Positions 22,541 through 35,600 of a DNA stretch of 64,000 nt are shown here, piece after piece; position 1 is the first letter of the stretch, and each line of letters opens with the position of its first letter. Origin of the DNA: Phaseolus vulgaris (taxonomy: Eukaryota; Streptophyta; Magnoliopsida; Fabales; Fabaceae); the NCBI RefSeq assembly GCF_000499845.2, contig NC_023759.2:37595785-37659784 (forward strand), read 5' to 3'. The translations under genes and the position numbers were made by a program. The notes beneath the pieces are model-generated. The model had not been told where the DNA came from and did not search any database. It saw nothing but the letters and a program-made list of their open reading frames with translations.

Positions 22541-23040
22541 GACATTGATAATTTTACACTAAGTCGAACATGTAATTTGGTTCAATGAAGGAGTTTAAAG
22601 AAATTATTCTTAAACATTTTGTATTGAATAAAATAAAAGTTAAATTGATTAAAAATAATTGTAGAATAATTATAGCTAAGTCTAATAATGAAATGATTTT
22701 CTCGTATTTGTTAAAAATGTTGGACATTATGAAACCTGAAATAAAAACTATGCAACCCAAATATAATTTTGGATGAGTCTCCAACAATAGAAATGTCAAA
22801 TCAAAACGAGTGACATAAGTTAAGATCTAAAAGATGAAATCAATTTAAAATTAATAACCAGAATGAGCAATTATTCTACTAGGATTACATTTGGAGTAGC
22901 ACAATAAGCTAAGAGAAAATTTAAGGAAATGGTAGAAAGAAATGCATTTTAGCAATATACATGGTTGTATAATGCATCAATTGTTTCGTGGTAGAGGTCA
23001 CGTGAACCAATTTAAAATTGAATCGTGATGTTTAAGATGC
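22540..23040 (+). pseudogene. MULE (MuDR-type) transposase N-terminal remnant
   Basis: The frame at 22585-22776 reads MKEFKEIILKHFVLNKIKVK, then LIKNNCRIIIAK, then MKPEIKTMQPKYNFG. This follows the MuDR DNA-binding region pattern (F-S-elk-ai--ya-------k-kNd--R--akC, then -----tf-IKt----H-C). The usual Cys and His of its zinc motif are lost. Downstream (about 22880-22970), AKRKFKEMVERNAF and QYTWLYNAS match the following MuDR segment (RAK--A---ieG----QY--L) in a shifted frame. The DDE core is not found. Confidence 0.5.
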
Positions 23041-24400
23041 TACTCTCTTAAGTAGAATTTTTTTTTTGACTATTATTTATAATTTTTATTTCATTGGTAA
23101 ACACTTGATCTAACAATCATATGCTACAAAATTAAGGTGGAGCAATGTCAGTAAACACATAAGATGAAACTAAATGTACACAAGTGATTTGAGATTATTT
23201 TGATGAAAGTACAACACTTTTTGCATACTTTTCAAAGCTATTTACTACTTCTATTTACACAAATTTTATTATTTTGAACATATTCCACCATATTAAAAAA
23301 AAAAAATCACACAATAAGTTTGGATGAGAATTATATCATATAAACTCACAAGTTAAACTAGAACATAAACTATTCATAATTCACTACATAAACCAATACG
23401 TGTTTATATATCATGTCAACCTTGGTATTACACATTAACCAACACTACATGATCCCTACTACACAAAATGACATTGAGTATGCCTGTTACATAATGCACA
23501 ACACAAACAAAATCAAAATGATACTTATTACATAACATGACACTAAGAATAGTAAATAACCATCTATACTATAAAATTAAAATGAAAGTCCAAGACATAG
23601 CCACACCAACACATGTTAATCATATTCCTTTATTTCTCTCAAACAATAACCTTATCTCTAAGTTTTCCATTATCATTTCCAATTCATGAACCATGCTTTA
23701 ACACTTTGTTTGGATTGACCAATTTACTCTTAGAGTGGATTTGAGGGTTAAGAAAGTCTAAGTATTGTTCATGCATGGTTGGGTGGTTTGACACTGATTT
23801 GGGAGGAAAGAAAGGAGAGAGGAGGTGAAAGATGTCCCCTCCTAAACTGTAAAGAAATGCATGGAAACATTGATATGAATGAGCCAATTACAAATGTGCC
23901 CCTGAAGCTTCACGTGCATGGAAACTTTTTTCTCCAGCTTCAACCACGTCCACTGCCTCTGTTTATCCATTCTCACACACTGAAAATATTCGAAAGATAT
24001 TGTGTAGGTGACGCAACTTGGTTATGAAAATAAGGTGCATGAAAGGCTCCTGAAAAACAAGACTCCAAGTCATTTCATCACACACAAAGAATACACATTT
24101 ATCAACCGCGCAACACTTTGACTTACATTTTGCTTGAATAGTTTCTTTTGCAAGTTTGACTCTTGCAATGTAGTTTCAAACACTCCTTGTAGGTTTCCAA
24201 CAACATTGTCTTCCAAGTAAGCAAGTTTTGATACACTTGCATGCACTTCAAATATTCATTGAGACTCATTTTTCTTTAACCAATATGATCCTTATGAATT
24301 ATATAACGAATGTCTCTCTCATGTTGAGTATATTGCTTTGTTATTTCTAAGTTAGTTCCACAATATGCATGCACCCATTGTGACTGTTTCTATGTGAAAG
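23041..24400. other. Intergenic DNA without supported genes
   Basis: A GTTTGGATTG... / GGGAGGAAAGAAAGGAGAGA block at about 23706-23825 resembles ends of Tourist-like MITEs, but I could not pair it with a complementary end. No coding frame is convincing. Confidence 0.35.
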
Positions 24401-24424
24401 AACCAACATTTGCATGTTCCCGTA

Positions 24425-24865
24425 AGCTCCATAACCGATTAGGCTCGGAGACATAACTGGTTATGGTTAAGGCCATAATCGATTATGGTGTATTGAAGGT
24501 GCTATGGTAGGTTCTATTGAAGATGCTAGAGGCTGATCGATAAGAAATGAGTAACTGCATCATCATTGCTATCAACAATGTGTACATTCTCACTTAGTTT
24601 AACTTTGCTTCACTCAATAGGCACATTTAACGTGTTTTACATTTTGTTTGGATGAGTAGTTGTATTGGTTAGAGTAGTGACCATAGTCTATTGTGACTTG
24701 GAAATTTTTTAAAAATACAAATGCATGGGTTGAACATTGTAACCATTATTGGATATTTGTAATCAATTTAGACTTAGTGTAATCACTTAACATCGACTAC
24801 TTAATCGATTAGGATGTGGACCTTAATCGATTATGTTCTCAAGCATTATCGATTAGAAACCCTTA
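24425..24865. repeat. Cluster of AATCGATTA-type palindromes
   Basis: Variants of the palindrome TAATCGATTA occur at about 24429 (AACCGATTAGG), 24473 (CATAATCGATTATGG), 24803 (TTAATCGATTAGG), 24823 (TTAATCGATTATG) and 24846 (TATCGATTAG). A second cluster is at 40710-40815. This is far denser than chance for an 8-10 bp motif and suggests a shared repeat, but element ends are not visible. Confidence 0.5.
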
Positions 24866-24869
24866 TTTT

Positions 24870-26390
24870 TATTAATTTATAAATATTTATTTATAAATAA
24901 ATATATAAACTTTTATTTATAAATATTTTTCTTTATTTTAATTCAAATATTTTAAAAATTTCAAAAAATTGTGTATTTCGATAAATTAATAAATTACATA
25001 ATTAATTTTTGTAACATTTCATTCACACTAATCATATTATCTAAATGCTTTCACTATTTTCAAAAACCTAACTTTCAACTTTCTTTTTCCTTCTATGTGA
25101 ACTCTCACTCTCACCCTCATCCAACTCACAAACATATCTTATCTCTTTTTTAACTTTTCCATTCTATCTTCTATCTTTTATCTCAATCATTTCATTTTAA
25201 AATTTTACTTCTCTTTTTCAAAATTTTCTGATTTAAATATAATTTCATCTAAAAGCTTCATTTACTTTTACTGAAATAAACTACATGCAAATATGTACAT
25301 TCATTGACGAGATTGTCATCCTATTTAAAGAAATTACGTTTTCTCTTTGATTAAAAATAAAAGATTAGACCATTAAAATTAAAATAGGCGTGGGTGGAAA
25401 AAATTATCATTAACAAAAAAAACTTATAATCTATTTTATACAGCTCCAAAACTTTCTCCCAACATCGTTTTCATTTCATAAAGTTACCAAATTTTTCTCT
25501 GGATGATAATTTGGTAGATGCCATTGCTAAAAGTGAAAGCTCTTATCAAGGGCATCATTTATCCGATGCAACCGAAATGGAAAGTGAAAGTGATAAACAA
25601 GACAAAAATGGAGTTACAGAAATCCAAAACACAAAATTACCACACCCAACCCATATTACTTACTTATATAGCATAATTAAGGCAAAGCTTTAAATAACAA
25701 TTAAAATTAAAATATAATTATGAGAATAATTTTTAAAAAATATTTTCCTTTTTTTCACATTAAATTAATTTTTTTTCTTAATATAAATTTTAGACTCCTA
25801 AATATTTGTAGAAAAAAATTATTAAAATATTTTTTACCAGATTTTTTCATGTAATAAACATATTCTAAATATGGATGTTAAAATATTTAAAATTAATATG
25901 TATATTATACTTTCTTTGTAAAAAAATATTTAAAATTAATTCTTTCTTTGTAAAAATTAATTTCAATAATTTTTTTACTATAAATGTAAAAAATATACTG
26001 AAATTTGAATTAAAAGTAAAAAATAAATTTCGTCTTATATATAATTTTTTAAAATCATAATAATCCGAACGAAGTACATTATCTGTATTTAAATTATTAA
26101 AATTGGTGAAAACTGGTACAGTAGTTGATCTAATATAGTAATGTAGCTGAAATACTACGGAAAAGTAGTGGACGAGCCAACAGTCAAATTTTATCCGTTA
26201 GATGAGCTAACATTTTGTAGAGATATTTTTAATTTAAATATTTTAAATATAAGTAAAAAAAGAGAGCAATTAATTAAAATAAATACAATTTTTATTGTAA
26301 AAAAAAGAAGGAAAAAGAAAAAAAAAAGAGTAAAATCAATGGTGATGATGATGATGCAGTGCACAGGTGAAGCAGTTAATTAAATGGGTG
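24870..26390. other. AT-rich DNA upstream of the acyltransferase gene
   Basis: Contains a pyrimidine-rich block (25060-25190), a poly-purine stretch (26300-26330) and a short GATGATGATGATG repeat at 26342. Promoter elements of the downstream gene probably lie in the last few hundred bases, but no TATA box is certain. Confidence 0.4.
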
Positions 26391-26394
26391 CAAG

Positions 26395-26633
26395 TGGCAA
26401 GTGGGAAGTGGGAAGTGAAACTTAGCTCAGTCTTCTCGAAAATCCAAAGAGGGAAAAAGGGAACCACCAAGCTCCATGCTTTTTCTCTCTTAACCCAAAA
26501 TTCCATTCTATTCCTTTCACCACGCTTTCTCTGCTCTCACTTCCCAAATCAAATCTGAATCACCAAATCCAACACATTCAAAAATCATTTCTCATTGATT
26601 CCCTTTTTCTCTCTCTGTTGCCTTCTGCTGTGC
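26395..26633 (+). other. Probable 5' untranslated region of the LPAT2 gene
   Basis: Pyrimidine-rich sequence (TTTTTCTCTCTCTGTTG just before the start) directly ahead of the ATG at 26634. The region is less AT-rich than the flanking DNA. The transcription start is not determined. Confidence 0.4.
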
Positions 26634-29600
26634 ATGGCTATTGCTGCAGCAGCTGTTGTCCTGCCATTGGGTCTCCTCTTCTTCGCCTCCGGCCTCCTTG
26701 TCAATCTCATTCAGGTTTCTCTTTTCCCCCTTTCACTGCTGTATCTCTTCTTCTCTCTCAGATGTATCCAAAATTTTTCATTTCTCCACATCATCATGCA
26801 AACCGGAGGTTCCACCAATATCTCCCAACTCTTTCTTAACTCATTCACCACTTTTCTACTGATGGAGTGGAAGAACTATTTCCAACATTTCGTGACTGAG
26901 AAATGGTAGCATACACCGGTCTCACGCACTCTTTTGAACACGCTCCTTATTATTGGTTGAAATTATAAACTGTAGCGGGTTCCATGTTTGGAGGCCCACA
27001 TTGAGAAAATCAGCTACTTGATAGTTGGGAGTTTCGGGGCTGTTCCATCTAATGGACTGGTCTTTTGGGTTTAATTCTCCTCTTCTTAAGTCCTTACATT
27101 CCACTTCTCATTCTCCTTTTAACAAGTTTATCTTGATTTTATAATTTTCGATAAAGTTTAATCCGATAAGTGTGTCTTAGAGAGTGATGCTGACACTCCT
27201 CTTGTTAATTTGTTCATCTTCATTGCAAACCAACAGTGCAAAATTAGTTTTTTCATTTTTTTTTGTTTCATGCCACAAAGGAAATTGTAAAGGAAATGAA
27301 AAAAATACTATGAAAGATGTGGAGTTGCTCCGATTAATTTGTTTGATCTTTTGATTAATTTGTCTCAGGCGATATGCTACGTTGTTTTAAGGCCGGTGTC
27401 GAAGAATTTGTACAGACGGATCAACCGGGTTGTAGCAGAACTGTTGTGGCTGGAGCTTGTATGGCTTATTGATTGGTGGGCAGGAGTTAAGGTGTTTGTC
27501 TAGATCTAAGTTTTCTATATTTTTCTTTGGTCCTGTTGGGATAAATTTCTCAATAAACACCGAGAACAAAAGAAGATAAAATAATTTAAGCTTCTCCCCA
27601 CAAGTTAAAACTACCTTGTATATAAGATTAATGGATATTCTCTCATTTAACTTTTTTAAAAACTGATTTTAACTTCTCTGGCTAATTTTTAACTTATGGG
27701 AGAAGATTTATCCAAACAGGTGTTTTTTGGGCACTATTTTTTAAATCGCCAAATATTAGTTGTTAATATATTAGTTTTTATTGGTGGATACTAAAGCCCA
27801 CACCTATCTCTTCCTTTCACTTTAACCACTTTTGGGACTATTTTTGTCTGCAAATTTAGTTAGTCATCCACCACTGTGTAATTTGTTTTGCTTGCTCTAT
27901 GTGGTATTCTAGAAGATACGGAAGTGAGCCTCTATATTATTCTCATAGTACATTTCTTTTCTAGAAACCTGTAAGGATTAAATAGCTGTTTAGGGTAATC
28001 ATCTCTTCCCTCTCCTTGGATGGTTGTTGTAAAATTAAACTTGGGCAATCTGGCTACCTTGTGCATGTGACTTACAAGGAACAATATGTTACGGGCTCTA
28101 CAGTGTTGCATATTTAGTCCCAAATGTTCCAGTAAAAAATAAAAGTGCATGTTTTTTACTTAGCAGTACTAAAAGCGAATACTATTCAGTCAAAGGGCTT
28201 TATATTCATGAACAAAATAATGAAGACATAAAAAATAGCCATTTTAGTTTGTTTTCATAAACCTACAAATACTATCTTCTGAAGAAAATTTTTCTAAGTA
28301 AAGCTTATCTCATAGTCACTTGTTTTTAGCTTAAACAAAAAAATGTCTGACTTGAATGGACTTCCAACTCAATCAAACTAGTCTAGCAGGTATTTATTTT
28401 ATATAAACAAAGTAATTGAGCAAAGGAAACTGCCACTTTCCATTAATTCTTTGAGCTGCAATGGGCAGAGCTAGAAATTTTGGAGATAATTGTTTTTTTT
28501 TATAGTTTCTTAGGTTTTTCTTGGACTTGAAATAATTGGAATGGGATGTTTATTTCATTAGTAGTTGCATGTACTAAAAGGGTAGGATATTAGGTTTTTT
28601 GGATCTAAAAGTTGAGGAAGATCCAATGGTGTGATGCTACATAGCTCTACAATCCATATGATTGGTGAATATTAGAAGCATTTGTTATCTTTTATTAATA
28701 CCTCCCTCCCCTTTTATCTTGATTAAAATTTCTCCCTTTTCTGCCTGCCCAGTTGGGTAAAAAAACTATCAAAGAGGTAAAGATTTAGAGAGTGACTGAA
28801 TATTCCTACTTACAAGATATAATTTAATTTAACTTGTAATTTTCATTCTTCTCTATTTTTAATCAAGCTTTTCTTATTCAAAACAAAAGTGTCTGTTTGT
28901 TATTCCTAGCCAGAACTTTTTCTTGTGAATTGAAGCCTGCTTACAAATTTCTTGATTTTAAATAATTTTTCGTGCAAGGGGATATTGCTTTTCTCTATTA
29001 TTGTATTGCAAGATCAGATGGAAAGATTAACTCCATTGGATTATTCTTCAAAGAGCTCCTTTTGAAATCAGTTCATTTCAAAAGAATGGTAATGAGTTAG
29101 GTGGTTGGTTTATTGCTACCATACCATATGGAATTCGAGAAATATATTCTCTCTCAAGATCAAGATCGTTGTCTTGTTTTAATACTTTCAGAAGGTCTGA
29201 TGTTATCAAATAAATAAAATTGGTTATTTGAAAATAATAATTTATGCTCAGTAATTTAATAGTTTATTCAGTTGCATTTCATATAACTTATTCTCACATT
29301 TGGAACTTTCTGTCTCTAGATCCAAATATTCACAGATCATGAAACCTTTCGTCTAATGGGTAAGTCCTTTTTTAGTCATGTATTTAGCATGACACTCTTG
29401 CTCTCATTCTTTCTTAATGTGTTGTGCATGTATTCTTATCTTCTGGAAAGGAAAAAGGGGGAGATTCTGGGGTTAACATTTGCTTACGTGTAACAATGTG
29501 ATTCTGTTTTGTATAATCAGGTAAAGAGCATGCCCTTGTGATGAGCAATCACAGAAGTGATATTGATTGGCTTGTTGGATGGGTTTCAGCTCAGGTGATT

Positions 29601-32600
29601 GTCGTCTATGGTTTGATATTTTCCACATCTTCAATGAAAGCAAATTAAAATTAATTCATACTTGTGTATTAATACAAGTAATTTATATTATTAATTATTT
29701 TGGATTGTCTGATACCAGGACAAACGAACACATTTTAGGGTTACTTGTGGATACATATAATAAAATATTGCTAATCTTTGATTTGTTATCTTATGATTTT
29801 TGTGACATATTTGTTTGGTTTTTGCTTCAACTGCTGATTGGTTATTCAATATCATTCAACAGCGTTCAGGTTGTCTTGGCAGCACCCTAGCTGTGATGAA
29901 GAAATCTTCAAAGTTTCTGCCGGTATGTGCTTGTGACTTTTACTTTCAAAATGAATTTATTTAGTCATTATGTACTGTAGACATCACCTAAAGTGCACTC
30001 TGCATTTAGAGGATCTTAATTTGCAGAAACAGTAACATCCAATTCTCTTTTATATGTTCTACTTTCTCTCATATTTTCGTAACATCAATTATAAGCTTTC
30101 TAGTATACTTTCATCTTTGGATTTCTCAATTAGATTATCTTAAACCTTGTAAAAACTAGGAGCAATTTACCTTCTTGGAAGCACAATAACTCAGTTTTTT
30201 AAGCTCCCTCTTGGGAATAATTTTGGCTTGTATTATTCTTGTAAATAGAATAAAATCTTGTATATTTGATATTATTAGGATGGATTTTTTTCTTCCTACT
30301 TCCTCTATTTCTCTTTCTATGCAAGAGCCTATAAAAAGGGATTAGAGCTTGTGTTCCGACACAGAAATATGTTCATTCTAGTTGGTATTAGAGCTCTTGA
30401 TCTCGAGGACTCTGTTTTTGGTGCCACTGCTCAGTCATTGTTGCCACTTTTGTTGTTGCTGCTGCCCATTGGGTTGGTGATTACACCTGGAGGAGTGCCT
30501 CCTAATTACCGGCTCATCTCCACTGAATCATGGTCATCCAATGCCGCATGTGCTGTTTGAATCTCTGGTGCATGTGAGTCACATGCCATTCTTTTGACGG
30601 TTACAAAAGGGGTTGTTGACAATCCTTCTTCCAAGTTTAGGGGTTAGCTTGCTCGAATTAGATACAATGCATATATGATATGACAGTACGGTTATTCTAA
30701 CACAATAGGATACATGCAAGATACATATTTCAGAATGTATAAAAATTCACAAAATGTAATGAATATATATATCTTCAAGTGCAAATTCAAATTAAAATCA
30801 CATTTTTTAGACATTGTGCTGAAATAATTTTTTTTAAATCATTGTAATCGTAAAATACTTTTTAGTATTTAAGTGTAGGAATAATGTTATCAATGTCACT
30901 ACTTTTTTAAATTAATTTGTAGAGAACAATTTCCCTCTTTGGTCTATGAAGAAACAATGTTTATATGTTTCTATATTACACATACTCTTCTTATTGTTTT
31001 ATTGGATATAAATGCATTAAAAGCTTGAACATTTTACCAACACGTATCGATGAAGTAAGTATCTTTGATACGTGAAACAAATAAAAGTATTGGTGCTTGT
31101 AGGTTTGGATATTTCATTGATACATAGAAGTACCTTAGAATATCAGTATCGAATATGTACCGACATGGATATGTGAAGTAAATTGAAGTGTCAATGCTTT
31201 GTACCCCCTTTTGTTTAGCATGTCTGCAATCCTTTGATGGAGAGCCCCTTGCTGCCCTGTTCTTGTCTTGACTGAAGAGAAGATATTGTCTCTCTAGTTC
31301 CTAGGTTCCAATGATATTTGAAACTTGTTGGGTTTGTGATAGGCCCTCGGACAATAGGGAGGCCCTGCGGAGTAGGCCCAAAAATGTGGAAAGTGTATGT
31401 GAGCAGGAATAGGAAATTTGTTTGGAATGATGAGGTGGGGAGAGAAAATGAGGGAAAGGATGATATGAGAGAATTTGGTTATTTGAGGGAAAGAGGCTGT
31501 TGAGGATGGGAGGAAAAAAATACCTTTCTCTGTGTGGTGGTGGAAGTTTCTCTACTGCATTTTACTTCAGTCATCAATAATACATATTATTCATCCATTC
31601 TCATTTTTTGGTTTGCATAAGTTCGTATCAACTTGATGTTCATAATTATCTCTAGTGGGCTTAGTTCATTCGTGCCACTCTTAGAGGCTAAGTTGTACTT
31701 ATGCAGGTCATTGGCTGGTCAATGTGGTTTTCTGAGTATCTTTTTCTGGAGAGAAGTTGGGCCAAGGATGAAAGCACATTAAGGGTATGACATGCTAAAA
31801 TTTAATTAGTTTATATTTTTATGCTCACAAGATAAGGATACATGCTTGTGCTGTCAAAACTGATGTGTTCTTATTTCTTACTTATGCAGCAATACATTCA
31901 ATGGCTATAAATTTTCTCTCTGGGTGCATTAGCTGTTTGATTTCATTTGGGAATCTCATTTGAATATTTTGTTATCATATCTGCAGTCAGGCATCCAACA
32001 ACTGAGTGATTATCCTCTTCCCTTTTGGTTGGCTCTCTTTGTAGAAGGAACTCGCTTTACACAGGCAAAACTATTGGCTGCTAAGGAATATGCAACTTCC
32101 ACTGGATTGCCTGTTCCTAGAAATGTTTTAATTCCAAGAACTAAGGTGAATTATATATATTTTCTGCCTTTCCTTCTATTGCTTTTCCTTCCATGGATTG
32201 GAAGCTACACTGTGTTAATCTGTGTTAGCGGCCATTACAGTCTTGCAAATCTTAGTAGTATTGCTGTTGAGATTGTATTACACTTCCACTGCTTGTTATC
32301 AGGTTGATGTCACTCTAGCTGGTATGGATCGTAAAAAGGTTCATTCAAATTAGAGAATCACTTGCTAGGTTTATGTGGGTATTATAGTTAATTTGTTTTG
32401 AAGACTATATGAAAATTCACCAAGAGATGTAGCCGGAGACAGGATATTTAAATAAACTTCATAGATTTTGACCAATAAGAATAGTAAATATGAGTTCTTT
32501 TTAGTTTTTCCAATTTAATTAGTGTTTGTCTGAGTTTTGAACATCTCGTATGGTTGGTTGCTGTGTCTTTTTATCTCCTGTAGATTATGCCTTAACAAAA

Positions 32601-35600
32601 TTGGACGAAGGGCCCTTTATGATTCTGTACAGGTAAGGATTATGGTTTTATTGGGTCAAGTTTAGATATTTTTGGTGGCCCCTTAGGTGCTTTGAACAGC
32701 ACCTTTGGGAATATGGACTTGATTTAGAGGTGCATCAGAGAAAACCCAGGAAAGAAACTGTTTGGATTTTGTTACAGGACGGGACTTTAGGTAGTTACTC
32801 TGTTTTTCTGTTTTTATGTTGAGAGTTGAACAGGTAGTTGTTAGCTATAAAACAAGGTTGCTTTGATCTGAGTTGTTAATTTTTTTGGTCAGACTCATTT
32901 TGTAAACTTCTGTATCTTTCTCCTAATTCAATAATTCAATACATCTGTAATCCATTCATTCTTTGCATTTCCTATTCCTCCAATTCTTCTGTTAGGTTGA
33001 ATTATTCTTATGTGCTTTTGCGGAAAACAGGTTAGAATGGTATAGAAAATCAAACAGAACAAGAAAAGTGACCAATGAATTACGTCTAGGGTCTGTTTGC
33101 TTCACACAAACAAGAGCCATGCAATTCAGCTGTCTTATAATCTATTAAAGAGAAAGTGTTGAAAGGGAAAAAGAACGAACCCAATAAGCATGAAGGAATC
33201 TGTATGCCAATTACTGAGCGGTTGATATTATTTATATTGTCATACGCTCATAAATACAAGGGTTTACAATTACCCTATTTACTGTGATTATATAATAATA
33301 TACAACATAAAATCATACCATAACTACCCTATTTACATTGTTTCTAACAAAAAGCATTATAGAATTTGGATCCATATAGAATAGGAATCTTTATATATAT
33401 AAGGAGATATTGTCACCCGTAGATGTGACAATATTATATTCTGATTTTAAAAGGCCCACATTACTACTTTACCCCAGAACATATGTAAACTGTTTCTTAG
33501 CTCTCATATTTATTAACTCAACAACAATTTTTATTTTTACACTGTAATATTTATTGTTTAGTATATTGTTTTGTTTCTTTCAGGGTTTTGTGTCTGCAGT
33601 AAGTCATATGCGCTCATTTGTTCCTGCCATTTATGATGTAACAGTAGCTGTCCCCAAGAATTCCCCTGCTCCTACAATGCTAAGACTCTTCAAAGGGCAA
33701 GCTTCAGTGGTAAGACAATCAAAATGAAGATTTATAAATAGCTCCATCTTAAGTGCCCATCAATTTTTTTTCTGCCTGTATTATGTAACTGTCATTGAAT
33801 ATCGTAATAGGTAGGGAGAATAATGATATTTTTCCTCATTAATTCAGCTGAAACATATTATAAAATATATAGACGGAGAGGAGAGAGGAAAATAGGTGAA
33901 AAAGTTTCCCCAAACTTATATAAACTCCTCAAATAACAAAACTGGAACATAATGATTAAATAAAGTTATCCTAATCCTAATCTGTTGTGATCCGACATTG
34001 ACATATGTCCAAAAGTAGAGCTTATGTTATGACTCATGAGAGCTTGAGCAATCCTCATGACCTAACCTCATGAGCTATATTTTGGAGTTAAGTTAGGGCT
34101 AACCCAAAATCAAGATGGTATTAGGGCATATTGAAAATTTGATATTGGGTTGGGCCACCCTCAACTGTCAAAAATCGACTTTATCCCGTGACTTTTCCAG
34201 TGCAATAGAAAAGCCTGTCCTACAATATCCACGTATCAGACACAATTGTTATTCCCCCGTCAATGGTTTTATTGACTTTCCCTTTCTTTAAACTCAGTAG
34301 TCCCTATGCTCTCGGTAAGTTTACTGTGCTACACTAATCTCTGATGTGAATGTAACTGCTGAAATTAACACTTATGGGATTAGAAATTGGAATTTCAGAT
34401 AAGATGAAATGAATGATAATGAATGATTTCCTTGCTCAGTGTGTGCCTTGAATGTGCTCAATAGTTAATATTTAGTACAAGTTTATTTGGCTGATTTTGA
34501 CACTTGCATAGTGGTATTAAATTATTAATACTTGGATATTCCTGTAACTAGGGAAAATGGAGGCCATGAAAAGGACATCTAGACAAGGAGTCTGGGGTTC
34601 AGGGAAAGTTGGAGGATGTTAGTAGATCTCTGTTTTAAAAGGGTATAGGTTAAGTTAGAATAAGAAAGGGAGGTTAGAAGGGGACTGGGTCCCAATTCTA
34701 TCAATAACACTAGCTAGTATTTGGTAATAAAGGTAGATTGGGGATTTATTGAAGTGACTTGTTGAGTTGAGACACAAATTGGAAGGAAGAGAACTATGTC
34801 TTTTGAACTCCTGAATGTTAACGAGACAAGGAGAAGTTCCACTGTATCATTCTAAATTACTGGTTTTCTATCAAACTGCTTCCAATTAGAGTGGCTTATG
34901 CTATAATATTTATTTTTCTATCTCTAATTCTACCGGAAAATTTGGAATAGGATTCTTGTTTTTTTATCTTTTATGTTAAGCCACGGTATTTTTAGGGATT
35001 TTGAAGGTTAGGTTTTGGAATATTTGAGGTTTGCTATTTTGTTGATGCTGAAGAGATTGGATGCTTCTATCGTTTACCTTTTGCTTTAATTTGGTTGACT
35101 TCATGAACAGGATCTGTAATATTCATTCCACAGGTGCATGTTCATATCAAGCGGCATTTGATGAAGGAATTGCCAGAAACAGACGAGGCCGTTGCTCAAT
35201 GGTGTCGAGATATATTTGTGGCCAAGGTGCTTGTTGGAAGACATTTTTTTACTTGTTTCTATTATTGTTTTTTCCACTCTGGGTCCACATATTGGTAGTG
35301 TGGTATAATTGTTTTCACTTTGTGTAACTATGATTAATGATAAATTTTGAAAAATTGTTCACAATGTTCTACTTGCACTGTTGATTTTCTCTATATATGA
35401 TTGTGCCCTGTTAAAAAATATCACTGATTTTATTTTCCTTTTTACCCATTGGAAAACTAGGATGCTCTGTTAGACAAACATATAGCCGAGGATACTTTTA
35501 GTGACAAAGAGCTGCAGGATACTGGTCGACCAATAAAGTCTCTTCTGGTAAGATACTTTCTCAGGACTTCTAATATTCTTATTTATCAGATATTCTTTTC

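Noticed and set aside
23696..23830. Possible Tourist-like MITE end (CTTTGTTTGGATTG)
   Set aside because: No matching inverted end or TTA/TAA duplication could be found within about 1 kb.
26595..26633. Upstream in-frame ATG as the LPAT2 start
   Set aside because: It would add 13 residues (MIPFFSLCCLLLC) in a pyrimidine-rich leader not seen in the family, and the family start MAIAA fits the ATG at 26634.
30351..30560. 69-codon frame inside LPAT2 intron 5 as an alternative exon
   Set aside because: Splicing from exon 5 to exon 6 gives a product matching the family without gap; the frame sits next to a TGGTATTAGAGC primer-site-like motif and looks like retroelement leader.
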